A stretch of 64,000 nt of DNA from Nemertoderma westbladi (Eukaryota > Xenacoelomorpha > Nemertodermatida > Nemertodermatidae): positions 113,353 through 177,352 of the forward strand of contig JAUCBJ010007900.1 in assembly GCA_032718475.1 (NCBI GenBank), in the 5' to 3' direction. Of this stretch, positions 33,301-48,182 are shown piece after piece. Every line of letters begins with the position of its first letter. The stretch's first letter is position 1. A program made the translations under genes and the position numbers. Under the pieces are notes generated by a model that did no database searches, was not told the DNA's origin, and worked only from the letters and a program-made list of their open reading frames with translations.

Positions 33301-36300
33301 AACATATTGATAAACACAGAGGTAGGAACATATTTATAAACACAGAGGTAGAAAGTAGGCATATGTTGATAAACACAGAGGTAGGAACATAGTAACAGAT
33401 TGATAAACACAGAGGTAGGAACATAGTAACAGATTGATAAACACAGAGGTAGGAAAGTAGTAACATATTGATAAACACAGAGGTAGGAACATAGTAACAG
33501 ATTGATAAACACAGAGGTAGGAAAGTAGTAACATATTGATAAACACAGAGGTAGGAACATAGTAACAGATTGATAAACACAGAGGTAGGAAAGTAGTAAC
33601 ATATTGATAAACACAGAGGTAGGAACATATTTATAAACACAGAGGTAGAAAGTAGGCATATGTTGATAAACACAGAGGTAGGAACATAGTAACAGATTGA
33701 TAAACACAGAGGTAGGAACATAGTAACAGATTGATAAACACAGAGGTAGGAAAGTAGTAACATATTGATAAACACAGAGGTAGGAACATATTTATAAACA
33801 CAGAGGTAGAAAGTAGGCATATGTTGATAAACACAGAGGTAGGAACATAGTAACAGATTGATAAACACAGAGGTAGGAACATAGTAACAGATTGATAAAC
33901 ACAGAGGTAGGAAAGTAGTAACATATTGATAAACACAGAGGTAGGAACATAGTAACAGATTGATAAACACAGAGGTAGGAAAGTAGTAACATATTGATAA
34001 ACACAGAGGTAGGAACATAGTAACAGATTGATAAACACAGAGGTAGGAAAGTAGTAACATATTGATAAACACAGAGGTAGGAACATATTTATAAACACAG
34101 AGGTAGAAAGTAGGCATATGTTGATAAACACAGAGGTAGGAACATAGTAACAGATTGATAAACACAGAGGTAGGAACATAGTAACAGATTGATAAACACA
34201 GAGGTAGGAAAGTAGTAACATATTGATAAACACAGAGGTAGGAACATATTTATAAACACAGAGGTAGAAAGTAGGCATATGTTGATAAACACAGAGGTAG
34301 GAACATAGTAACAGATTGATAAACACAGATGTAGGAACATAGTAACAGATTGATAAACACAGAGGTAGGAAAGTAGTAACATATTGATAAACACAGAGGT
34401 AGGAACATAGTAACAGATTGATAAACACAGAGGGAGGAAAGTAGTAACATATTGATAAACACAGAGGTAGGAACATATTTATAAACACAGAGGTAGGAAC
34501 ATGGTAACAGATTGATAAACACAGAGGTAGGAAAGTAGTAACATATTGATAAACACAGAGGTAGGAACATATTGATAAACACAGAGGTAGGAACATAGTA
34601 ACAGATTGATAAACACAGAGGTAGGAAAGTAGTAACATATTGATAAACACAGAGGTAGGAACATATTTATAAACACAGAGGTAGAAAGTAGGCATAGGTT
34701 GATAAACACAGAGGTAGGAACATAGTAACAGATTGATAAACACAGAGGTATGAAAGTAGTAACATATTGATAAACACAGAGGTAGGAACATAGTAACAGA
34801 TTGATAAACACAGAGGTAGGAAAGTAGTAACATATTGATAAACACAGAGGTAGGAACATAGTAACAGATTGATAAACACAGAGGTAGGAAAGTAGTAACA
34901 TATTGATAAACACAGAGGTAGGAACATATTTATAAACACAGAGGTAGAAAGTAGGCATATGTTGATAAACACAGAGGTAGGAACATAGTAACAGATTGAT
35001 AAACACAGAGGTAGGAACATAGTAACAGATTGATAAACACAGAGGTAGGAAAGTAGTAACATATTGATAAACACAGAGGTAGGAACATATTTATAAACAC
35101 AGAGGTAGAAAGTAGGCATATGTTGATAAACACAGAGGTAGGAACATAGTAACAGATTGATAAACACAGAGGTAGGAACATAGTAACAGATTGATAAACA
35201 CAGAGGTAGGAAAGTAGTAACATATTGATAAACACAGAAGTAGGAACATAGTAACAGATTGATAAACACAGAGGTAGGAAAGTAGTAACATATTGATAAA
35301 CACAGAGGTAGGAACATAGTAACAGATTGATAAACACAGAGGTAGGAAAGTAGTAACATATTGATAAACACAGAGGTAGGAACATATTTATAAACACAGA
35401 GGTAGAAAGTAGGCATATGTTGATAAACACAGAGGTAGGAACATAGTAACAGATTGATAAACACAGAGGTAGGAACATAGTAACAGATTGATAAACACAG
35501 AGGTAGGAAAGTAGTAACATATTGATAAACACAGAGGTAGGAACATATTTATAAACACAGAGGTAGAAAGTAGGCATATGTTGATAAACACAGAGGTAGG
35601 AACATAGTAACAGATTGATAAACACAGAGGTAGGAACATAGTAACAGATTGATAAACACAGAGGTAGGAAAGTAGTAACATATTGATAAACACAGAGGTA
35701 GGAACATATTTATAAACACAGAGGTAGAAAGTAGGCATATGTTGATAAACACAGAGGTAGGAACATAGTAACAGATTGATAAACACAGAGGTAGGAACAT
35801 ATTTATAAACGCAGAGGTAGGAACATAGTAACAGATTGATAAACACAGAGGTAGGAAAGTAGTAACATATTGATAAACACAGAGGTAGGAACATATTTAT
35901 AAACACAGAGGTAGGAACATGGTAACAGATTGATAAACACAGAGGTAGGAAAGTAGTAACATATTGATAAACACAGAGGTAGGAACATATTGATAAACAC
36001 AGAGGTAGGAACATAGTAACAGATTGATAAACACAGAGGTAGGAAAGTAGTAACATATTGATAAACACAGAGGTAGGAACATATTTATAAACACAGAGGT
36101 AGAAAGTAGGCATAGGTTGATAAACACAGAGGTAGGAACATAGTAACAGATTGATAAACACAGAGGTATGAAAGTAGTAACATATTGATAAACACAGAGG
36201 TAGGAACATAGTAACAGATTGATAAACACAGAGGTAGGAAAGTAGTAACATATTGATAAACACAGAGGTAGGAACATAGTAACAGATTGATAAACACAGA

Positions 36301-36508
36301 GGTAGGAACATAGTAACATATTGATAAACACAGAGGTAGGAACATATTTATAAACACAGAGGTAGAAAGTAGGCATATGTTGATAAACACAGAGGTAGGA
36401 ACATAGTAACAGATTGATAAACACAGAGGTAGGAACATAGTAACAGATTGATAAACACAGAGGTAGGAAAGTAGTAACATATTGATAAACACAGAGGTAG
36501 GAACATAT

Positions 36509-39500
36509 TTATAAACACAGAGGTAGAAAGTAGGCATATGTTGATAAACACAGAGGTAGGAACATAGTAACAGATTGATAAACATAGAGGTAGGAACATA
36601 GTAACAGATTGATAAACACAGAGGTAGGAAAGTAGTAACATATTGATAAACACAGAGGTAGGAACATATTTATAAACACAGAGGTAGAAAGTAGGCATAG
36701 GTTGATAAACACAGAGGTAGAAAGTAGGAATAGGTTGATAAACACAGAGGTAGGAACATAGTAACAGATTGATAAACACAGATGTAGGAACATAGTAACA
36801 GATTGATAAACACAGAGGTAGGAACATAGTAACAGATTGATAAACACAGAGGGAGGAAAGTAGTAACATATTGATAAACACAGAGGTATAAAGTAGGAAT
36901 AGGTTGATAAACACAGAGGTAGAAAGTAGGAATAGGTTGATAAACACAGAGGTAGGAACATAGTAACAGATTGATAAACACAGAGGTAGGAAAGTAGTAA
37001 CATATTGATAAACACAGAGGTAGGAACATATTTATAAACACAGAGGTAGAAAGTAGGCATAGGTTGATAAACACAGAGGTAGAAAGTAGGAATAGGTTGA
37101 TAAACACAGAGGTAGGAACATAGTAACAGATTGATAAACACAGATGTAGGAACATAGTAACAGATTGATAAACACAGAGGTAGGAAAGTAGTAACATATT
37201 GATAAACACAGAGGTAGGAACATAGTAACAGATTGATAAACACAGAGGTAGGAAAGTAGTAACATATTGATAAACACAGAGGTAGGAACATAGTAACAGA
37301 TTGATAAACACAGAGGTAGGAAAGTAGTAACATATTGATAAACACAGAGGTAGGAACATAGTAACAGATTGATAAACACAGAGGTAGGAAAGTAGTAACA
37401 TATTGATAAACACAGAGGTAGGAACATAGTAACAGATTGATAAACACAGAGGTAGGAAAGTAGTAACATATTGATAAACACAGAGGTAGGAACATATTTA
37501 TAAACACAGAGGTAGAAAGTAGGCATAGGTTGATAAACACAGAGGTAGGAACATAGTAACAGATTGATAAACACAGAGGTAGGAACATAGTAACAGATTG
37601 ATAAACACAGAGGTAGGAAAGTAGTAACATATTGATAAACACAGAGGTAGGAACATAGTAACATATTGATAAACACAGAGGTAGGAAAGTAGTAACATAT
37701 TGATAAACACAGAGGTAGGAACATAGTAACAGATTGATAAACACAGAGGTAGGAAAGTAGTAACATATTGATAAACACAGAGGTAGGAACATATTTATAA
37801 ACACAGAGGCAGAAAGTAGGCATAGGTTGATAAACACAGAGGTAGGAACATAGTAACAGATTGATAAACACAGAGGTAGGAACATAATAACAGATTGATA
37901 AACACAGAGGTAGGAAAGTAGTAACATATTGATAAACACAGAGGTAGGAACATAGTAACAGATTGATAAACACAGAGGTAGGAAAGTAGTAACATATTGA
38001 TAAACACAGATGTAGGAACATATTTATAAACGCAGAGGTAGGAACATAGTAACAGATTGATAAACACAGAGGTAGGAAAGTAGTAACATATTGATAAACA
38101 CAGAGGTAGGAACATATTTATAAACACAGAGGTAGGAACATGGTAACAGATTGATAAACACAGAGGTAGGAAAGTAGTAACATATTGATAAACACAGAGG
38201 TAGGAACATATTGATAAACACAGAGGTAGGAACATAGTAACAGATTGATAAACACAGAGGTAGGAAAGTAGTAACATATTGATAAACACAGAGGTAGGAA
38301 CATATTTATAAACACAGAGGTAGAAAGTAGGCATAGGTTGATAAACACAGAGGTAGGAACATAGTAACAGATTGATAAACACAGAGGTATGAAAGTAGTA
38401 ACATATTGATAAACACAGAGGTAGGAACATAGTAACAGATTGATAAACACAGAGGTAGGAAAGTAGTAACATATTGATAAACACAGAGGTAGGAACATAG
38501 TAACAGATTGATAAACACAGAGGTAGGAAAGTAGTAACATATTGATAAACACAGAGGTAGGAACATAGTAACAGATTGATAAACACAGAGGTAGGAAAGT
38601 AGTAACATATTGATAAACACAGAGGTAGGAACATATTTATAAACACAGAGGTAGAAAGTAGGCATATGTTGATAAACACAGAGGTAGGAACATAGTAACA
38701 GATTGATAAACACAGAGGTAGGAACATAGTAACAGATTGATAAACACAGAGGTAGGAAAGTAGTAACATATTGATAAACACAGAGGTAGGAACATATTTA
38801 TAAACACAGAGGTAGAAAGTAGGCATATGTTGATAAACACAGAGGTAGGAACATAGTAACAGATTGATAAACACAGAGGTAGGAACATAGTAACAGATTG
38901 ATAAACACAGAGGTAGGAAAGTAGTAACATATTGATAAACACAGAGGTAGGAACATATTTATAAACACAGAGGTAGAAAGTAGGCATATGTTGATAAACA
39001 CAGAGGTAGGAACATAGTAACAGATTGATAAACACAGAGGTAGGAACATATTTATAAACGCAGAGGTAGGAACATAGTAACAGATTGATAAACACAGAGG
39101 TAGGAAAGTAGTAACATATTGATAAACACAGAGGTAGGAACATATTTATAAACACAGAGGTAGGAACATGGTAACAGATTGATAAACACAGAGGTAGGAA
39201 AGTAGTAACATATTGATAAACACAGAGGTAGGAACATATTGATAAACACAGAGGTAGAAAGTAGGCATAGGTTGATAAACACAGAGGTAGGAACATAGTA
39301 ACAGATTGATAAACACAGAGGTATGAAAGTAGTAACATATTGATAAACACAGAGGTAGGAACATAGTAACAGATTGATAAACACAGAGGTAGGAAAGTAG
39401 TAACATATTGATAAACACAGAGGTAGGAACATAGTAACAGATTGATAAACACAGAGGTAGGAACATAGTAACATATTGATAAACACAGAGGTAGGAACAT

Positions 39501-42500
39501 ATTTATAAACACAGAGGTAGAAAGTAGGCATATGTTGATAAACACAGAGGTAGGAACATAGTAACAGATTGATAAACACAGAGGTAGGAACATAGTAACA
39601 GATTGATAAACACAGAGGTAGGAAAGTAGTAACATATTGATAAACACAGAGGTAGGAACATATTTATAAACACAGAGGTAGAAAGTAGGCATATGTTGAT
39701 AAACACAGAGGTAGGAACATAGTAACAGATTGATAAACACAGAGGTAGGAACATAGTAACAGATTGATAAACACAGAGGTAGGAAAGTAGTAACATATTG
39801 ATAAACACAGAGGTAGGAACATATTTATAAACACAGAGGTAGAAAGTAGGCATAGGTTGATAAACACAGAGGTAGAAAGTAGGAATAGGTTGATAAACAC
39901 AGAGGTAGGAACATAGTAACAGATTGATAAACACAGATGTAGGAACATAGTAACAGATTGATAAACACAGAGGTAGGAACATAGTAACAGATTGATAAAC
40001 ACAGAGGGAGGAAAGTAGTAACATATTGATAAACACAGAGGTATAAAGTAGGAATAGGTTGATAAACACAGAGGTAGAAAGTAGGAATAGGTTGATAAAC
40101 ACAGAGGTAGGAACATAGTAACAGATTGATAAACACAGAGGTAGGAAAGTAGTAACATATTGATAAACACAGAGGTAGGAACATATTTATAAACACAGAG
40201 GTAGAAAGTAGGCATAGGTTGATAAACACAGAGGTAGAAAGTAGGAATAGGTTGATAAACACAGAGGTAGGAACATAGTAACAGATTGATAAACACAGAT
40301 GTAGGAACATAGTAACAGATTGATAAACACAGAGGTAGGAAAGTAGTAACATATTGATAAACACAGAGGTAGGAACATAGTAACAGATTGATAAACACAG
40401 AGGTAGGAAAGTAGTAACATATTGATAAACACAGAGGTAGGAACATAGTAACAGATTGATAAACACAGAGGTAGGAAAGTAGTAACATATTGATAAACAC
40501 AGAGGTAGGAACATAGTAACAGATTGATAAACACAGAGGTAGGAAAGTAGTAACATATTGATAAACACAGAGGTAGGAACATAGTAACAGATTGATAAAC
40601 ACAGAGGTAGGAAAGTAGTAACATATTGATAAACACAGAGGTAGGAACATATTTATAAACACAGAGGTAGAAAGTAGGCATAGGTTGATAAACACAGAGG
40701 TAGGAACATAGTAACAGATTGATAAACACAGAGGTAGGAACATAGTAACAGATTGATAAACACAGAGGTAGGAAAGTAGTAACATATTGATAAACACAGA
40801 GGTAGGAACATAGTAACATATTGATAAACACAGAGGTAGGAAAGTAGTAACATATTGATAAACACAGAGGTAGGAACATAGTAACAGATTGATAAACACA
40901 GAGGTAGGAAAGTAGTAACATATTGATAAACACAGAGGTAGGAACATATTTATAAACACAGAGGCAGAAAGTAGGCATAGGTTGATAAACACAGAGGTAG
41001 GAACATAGTAACAGATTGATAAACACAGAGGTAGGAACATAATAACAGATTGATAAACACAGAGGTAGGAAAGTAGTAACATATTGATAAACACAGAGGT
41101 AGGAACATAGTAACAGATTGATAAACACAGAGGTAGGAAAGTAGTAACATATTGATAAACACAGATGTAGGAACATATTTATAAACGCAGAGGTAGGAAC
41201 ATAGTAACAGATTGATAAACACAGAGGTAGGAAAGTAGTAACATATTGATAAACACAGAGGTAGTAACATATTGATAAACACAGAGGTAGGAACATAGTA
41301 ACAGATTGATAAACACAGAGGTAGGAAAGTAGTAACATATTGATAAACACAGATGTAGGAACATATTTATAAACGCAGAGGTAGGAACATGGTAACAGAT
41401 TGATAAACACAGAGGTAGGAAAGTAGTAACATATTGATAAACACAGAGGTAGGAACATATTGATAAACACAGAGGTAGGAACATAGTAACAGATTGATAA
41501 ACACAGAGGTAGGAAAGTAGTAACATATTGATAAACACAGAGGTAGGAACATATTTATAAACACAGAGGTAGAAAGTAGGCATAGGTTGATAAACACAGA
41601 GGTAGGAACATAGTAACAGATTGATAAACACAGAGGTATGAAAGTAGTAACATATTGATAAACACAGAGGTAGGAACATAGTAACAGATTGATAAACACA
41701 GAGGTAGGAAAGTAGTAACATATTGATAAACACAGAGGTAGGAACATAGTAACAGATTGATAAACACAGAGGTAGGAAAGTAGTAACATATTGATAAACA
41801 CAGAGGTAGGAACATAGTAACAGATTGATAAACACAGAGGTAGGAACATAGTAACAGATTGATAAACACAGAGGTAGGAAAGTAGTAACATATTGATAAA
41901 CACAGAGGTAGGAACATATTTATAAACACAGAGGTAGAAAGTAGGCATATGTTGATAAACACAGAGGTAGGAACATAGTAACAGATTGATAAACACAGAG
42001 GTAGGAACATAGTAACAGATTGATAAACACAGAGGTAGGAAAGTAGTAACATATTGATAAACACAGAGGTAGGAACATATTTATAAACACAGAGGTAGAA
42101 AGTAGGCATAGGTTGATAAACACAGAGGTAGAAAGTAGGAATAGGTTGATAAACACAGAGGTAGGAACATAGTAACAGATTGATAAACACAGATGTAGGA
42201 ACATAGTAACAGATTGATAAACACAGAGGTAGGAACATAGTAACAGATTGATAAACACAGAGGGAGGAAAGTAGTAACATATTGATAAACACAGAGGTAT
42301 AAAGTAGGAATAGGTTGATAAACACAGAGGTAGAAAGTAGGAATAGGTTGATAAACACAGAGGTAGGAACATAGTAACAGATTGATAAACACAGAGGTAG
42401 GAAAGTAGTAACATATTGATAAACACAGAGGTAGGAACATATTTATAAACACAGAGGTAGAAAGTAGGCATAGGTTGATAAACACAGAGGTAGAAAGTAG

Positions 42501-45500
42501 GAATAGGTTGATAAACACAGAGGTAGGAACATAGTAACAGATTGATAAACACAGATGTAGGAACATAGTAACAGATTGATAAACACAGAGGTAGGAAAGT
42601 AGTAACATATTGATAAACACAGAGGTAGGAACATAGTAACAGATTGATAAACACAGAGGTAGGAAAGTAGTAACATATTGATAAACACAGAGGTAGGAAC
42701 ATAGTAACAGATTGATAAACACAGAGGTAGGAAAGTAGTAACATATTGATAAACACAGAGGTAGGAACATAGTAACAGATTGATAAACACAGAGGTAGGA
42801 AAGTAGTAACATATTGATAAACACAGAGGTAGGAACATAGTAACAGATTGATAAACACAGAGGTAGGAAAGTAGTAACATATTGATAAACACAGAGGTAG
42901 GAACATATTTATAAACACAGAGGTAGAAAGTAGGCATAGGTTGATAAACACAGAGGTAGGAACATAGTAACAGATTGATAAACACAGAGGTAGGAACATA
43001 GTAACAGATTGATAAACACAGAGGTAGGAAAGTAGTAACATATTGATAAACACAGAGGTAGGAACATAGTAACATATTGATAAACACAGAGGTAGGAAAG
43101 TAGTAACATATTGATAAACACAGAGGTAGGAACATAGTAACAGATTGATAAACACAGAGGTAGGAAAGTAGTAACATATTGATAAACACAGAGGTAGGAA
43201 CATATTTATAAACACAGAGGCAGAAAGTAGGCATAGGTTGATAAACACAGAGGTAGGAACATAGTAACAGATTGATAAACACAGAGGTAGGAACATAATA
43301 ACAGATTGATAAACACAGAGGTAGGAAAGTAGTAACATATTGATAAACACAGAGGTAGGAACATAGTAACAGATTGATAAACACAGAGGTAGGAAAGTAG
43401 TAACATATTGATAAACACAGATGTAGGAACATATTTATAAACGCAGAGGTAGGAACATAGTAACAGATTGATAAACACAGAGGTAGGAAAGTAGTAACAT
43501 ATTGATAAACACAGAGGTAGTAACATATTGATAAACACAGAGGTAGGAACATAGTAACAGATTGATAAACACAGAGGTAGGAAAGTAGTAACATATTGAT
43601 AAACACAGATGTAGGAACATATTTATAAACGCAGAGGTAGGAACATGGTAACAGATTGATAAACACAGAGGTAGGAAAGTAGTAACATATTGATAAACAC
43701 AGAGGTAGGAACATATTGATAAACACAGAGGTAGGAACATAGTAACAGATTGATAAACACAGAGGTAGGAAAGTAGTAACATATTGATAAACACAGAGGT
43801 AGGAACATATTTATAAACACAGAGGTAGAAAGTAGGCATAGGTTGATAAACACAGAGGTAGGAACATAGTAACAGATTGATAAACACAGAGGTATGAAAG
43901 TAGTAACATATTGATAAACACAGAGGTAGGAACATAGTAACAGATTGATAAACACAGAGGTAGGAAAGTAGTAACATATTGATAAACACAGAGGTAGGAA
44001 CATAGTAACAGATTGATAAACACAGAGGTAGGAAAGTAGTAACATATTGATAAACACAGAGGTAGGAACATAGTAACAGATTGATAAACACAGAGGTAGG
44101 AAAGTAGTAACATATTGATAAACACAGAGGTATGAACATAGTAACAGATTGATAAACACAGAGGTAGGAAAGTAGTAACATATTGATAAACACAGAGGTA
44201 GGAACATATTTATAAACACAGAGGTAGAAAGTAGGCATAGGTTGATAAACACAGAGGTAGGAACATAGTAACAGATTGATAAACACAGAGGTAGGAACAT
44301 AGTAACAGATTGATAAACACAGAGGTAGGAAAGTAGTAACATATTGATAAACACAGAGGTAGGAACATAGTAACATATTGATAAACACAGAGGTAGGAAA
44401 GTAGTAACATATTGATAAACACAGAGGTAGGAACATAGTAACAGATTGATAAACACAGAGGTAGGAAAGTAGTAACATATTGATAAACACAGAGGTAGGA
44501 ACATATTTATAAACACAGAGGCAGAAAGTAGGCATAGGTTGATAAACACAGAGGTAGGAACATAGTAACAGATTGATAAACACAGAGGTAGGAACATAAT
44601 AACAGATTGATAAACACAGAGGTAGGAAAGTAGTAACATATTGATAAACACAGAGGTAGGAACATAGTAACAGATTGATAAACACAGAGGTAGGAAAGTA
44701 GTAACATATTGATAAACACAGATGTAGGAACATATTTATAAACGCAGAGGTAGGAACATAGTAACAGATTGATAAACACAGAGGTAGGAAAGTAGTAACA
44801 TATTGATAAACACAGAGGTAGGAACATATTTATAAACACAGAGGTAGGAACATGGTAACAGATTGATAAACACAGAGGTAGGAAAGTAGTAACATATTGA
44901 TAAACACAGAGGTAGGAACATATTGATAAACACAGAGGTAGGAACATAGTAACAGATTGATAAACACAGAGGTAGGAAAGTAGTAACATATTGATAAACA
45001 CAGAGGTAGGAACATATTTATAAACACAGAGGTAGAAAGTAGGCATAGGTTGATAAACACAGAGGTAGGAACATAGTAACAGATTGATAAACACAGAGGT
45101 ATGAAAGTAGTAACATATTGATAAACACAGAGGTAGGAACATAGTAACAGATTGATAAACACAGAGGTAGGAAAGTAGTAACATATTGATAAACACAGAG
45201 GTAGGAACATAGTAACAGATTGATAAACACAGAGGTAGGAAAGTAGTAACATATTGATAAACACAGAGGTAGGAACATAGTAACAGATTGATAAACACAG
45301 AGGTAGGAAAGTAGTAACATATTGATAAACACAGAGGTAGGAACATATTTATAAACACAGAGGTAGAAAGTAGGCATATGTTGATAAACACAGAGGTAGG
45401 AACATAGTAACAGATTGATAAACACAGAGGTAGGAACATAGTAACAGATTGATAAACACAGAGGTAGGAAAGTAGTAACATATTGATAAACACAGAGGTA

Positions 45501-48182
45501 GGAACATATTTATAAACACAGAGGTAGAAAGTAGGCATATGTTGATAAACACAGAGGTAGGAACATAGTAACAGATTGATAAACACAGAGGTAGGAACAT
45601 AGTAACAGATTGATAAACACAGAGGTAGGAAAGTAGTAACATATTGATAAACACAGAGGTAGGAACATATTTATAAACACAGAGGTAGAAAGTAGGCATA
45701 TGTTGATAAACACAGAGGTAGGAACATAGTAACAGATTGATAAACACAGAGGTAGGAACATATTTATAAACGCAGAGGTAGGAACATAGTAACAGATTGA
45801 TAAACACAGAGGTAGGAAAGTAGTAACATATTGATAAACACAGAGGTAGGAACATATTTATAAACACAGAGGTAGGATCATGGTAACAGATTGATAAACA
45901 CAGAGGTAGGAAAGTAGTAACATATTGATAAACACAGAGGTAGGAACATATTGATAAACACAGAGGTAGAAAGTAGGCATAGGTTGATAAACACAGAGGT
46001 AGGAACATAGTAACAGATTGATAAACACAGAGGTATGAAAGTAGTAACATATTGATAAACACAGAGGTAGGAACATAGTAACAGATTGATAAACACAGAG
46101 GTAGGAAAGTAGTAACATATTGATAAACACAGAGGTAGGAACATAGTAACAGATTGATAAACACAGAGGTAGGAACATAGTAACATATTGATAAACACAG
46201 AGGTAGGAACATATTTATAAACACAGAGGTAGAAAGTAGGCATATGTTGATAAACACAGAGGTAGGAACATAGTAACAGATTGATAAACACAGAGGTAGG
46301 AACATAGTAACAGATTGATAAACACAGAGGTAGGAAAGTAGTAACATATTGATAAACACAGAGGTAGGAACATATTTATAAACACAGAGGTAGAAAGTAG
46401 GCATATGTTGATAAACACAGAGGTAGGAACATAGTAACAGATTGATAAACACAGAGGTAGGAACATAGTAACAGATTGATAAACACAGAGGTAGGAAAGT
46501 AGTAACATATTGATAAACACAGAGGTAGGAACATATTTATAAACACAGAGGTAGAAAGTAGGCATAGGTTGATAAACACAGAGGTAGAAAGTAGGAATAG
46601 GTTGATAAACACAGAGGTAGGAACATAGTAACAGATTGATAAACACAGATGTAGGAACATAGTAACAGATTGATAAACACAGAGGTAGGAACATAGTAAC
46701 AGATTGATAAACACAGAGGGAGGAAAGTAGTAACATATTGATAAACACAGAGGTATAAAGTAGGAATAGGTTGATAAACACAGAGGTAGAAAGTAGGAAT
46801 AGGTTGATAAACACAGAGGTAGGAACATAGTAACAGATTGATAAACACAGAGGTAGGAAAGTAGTAACATATTGATAAACACAGAGGTAGGAACATATTT
46901 ATAAACACAGAGGTAGAAAGTAGGCATAGGTTGATAAACACAGAGGTAGAAAGTAGGAATAGGTTGATAAACACAGAGGTAGGAACATAGTAACAGATTG
47001 ATAAACACAGATGTAGGAACATAGTAACAGATTGATAAACACAGAGGTAGGAAAGTAGTAACATATTGATAAACACAGAGGTAGGAACATAGTAACAGAT
47101 TGATAAACACAGAGGTAGGAAAGTAGTAACATATTGATAAACACAGAGGTAGGAACATAGTAACAGATTGATAAACACAGAGGTAGGAAAGTAGTAACAT
47201 ATTGATAAACACAGAGGTAGGAACATAGTAACAGATTGATAAACACAGAGGTAGGAAAGTAGTAACATATTGATAAACACAGAGGTAGGAACATAGTAAC
47301 AGATTGATAAACACAGAGGTAGGAAAGTAGTAACATATTGATAAACACAGAGGTAGGAACATATTTATAAACACAGAGGTAGAAAGTAGGCATAGGTTGA
47401 TAAACACAGAGGTAGGAACATAGTAACAGATTGATAAACACAGAGATAGGAACATAGTAACAGAATGATAAACACAGAGGTAGGAAAGTAGTAACATATT
47501 GATAAACACAGAGGTAGGAACATAGTAACATATTGATAAACACAGAGGTAGGAAAGTAGTAACATATTGATAAACACAGAGGTAGGAACATAGTAACAGA
47601 TTGATAAACACAGAGGTAGGAAAGTAGTAACATATTGATAAACACAGAGGTAGGAACATATTTATAAACACAGAGGCAGAAAGTAGGCATAGGTTGATAA
47701 ACACAGAGGTAGGAACATAGTAACAGATTGATAAACACAGAGGTAGGAACATAATAACAGATTGATAAACACAGAGGTAGGAAAGTAGTAACATATTGAT
47801 AAACACAGAGGTAGGAACATAGTAACAGATTGATAAACACAGAGGTAGGAAAGTAGTAACATATTGATAAACACAGATGTAGGAACATATTTATAAACGC
47901 AGAGGTAGGAACATAGTAACAGATTGATAAACACAGAGGTAGGAAAGTAGTAACATATTGATAAACACAGAGGTAGTAACATATTGATAAACACAGAGGT
48001 AGGAACATAGTAACAGATTGATAAACACAGAGGTAGGAAAGTAGTAACATATTGATAAACACAGATGTAGGAACATATTTATAAACGCAGAGGTAGGAAC
48101 ATGGTAACAGATTGATAAACACAGAGGTAGGAAAGTAGTAACATATTGATAAACACAGAGGTAGGAACATATTGATAAACAC
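36509..48182 (+). repeat. higher-order duplications of 2.3-6.7 kb
   Basis: A recognisable 1.4-kb monomer series starting at 36509 recurs at 39664, 41920 and 46376 (offsets 3155, 2256 and 4456 bp). Another, at 38024, recurs at 44736 (6712 bp, equal to 2256+4456). Rare-variant monomers such as GCAGAAAGTAGG and TAACAGAATGATAAAC allow blocks to be told apart. Near-identity over kilobases implies recent unequal exchange or block duplication. Confidence 0.75.
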
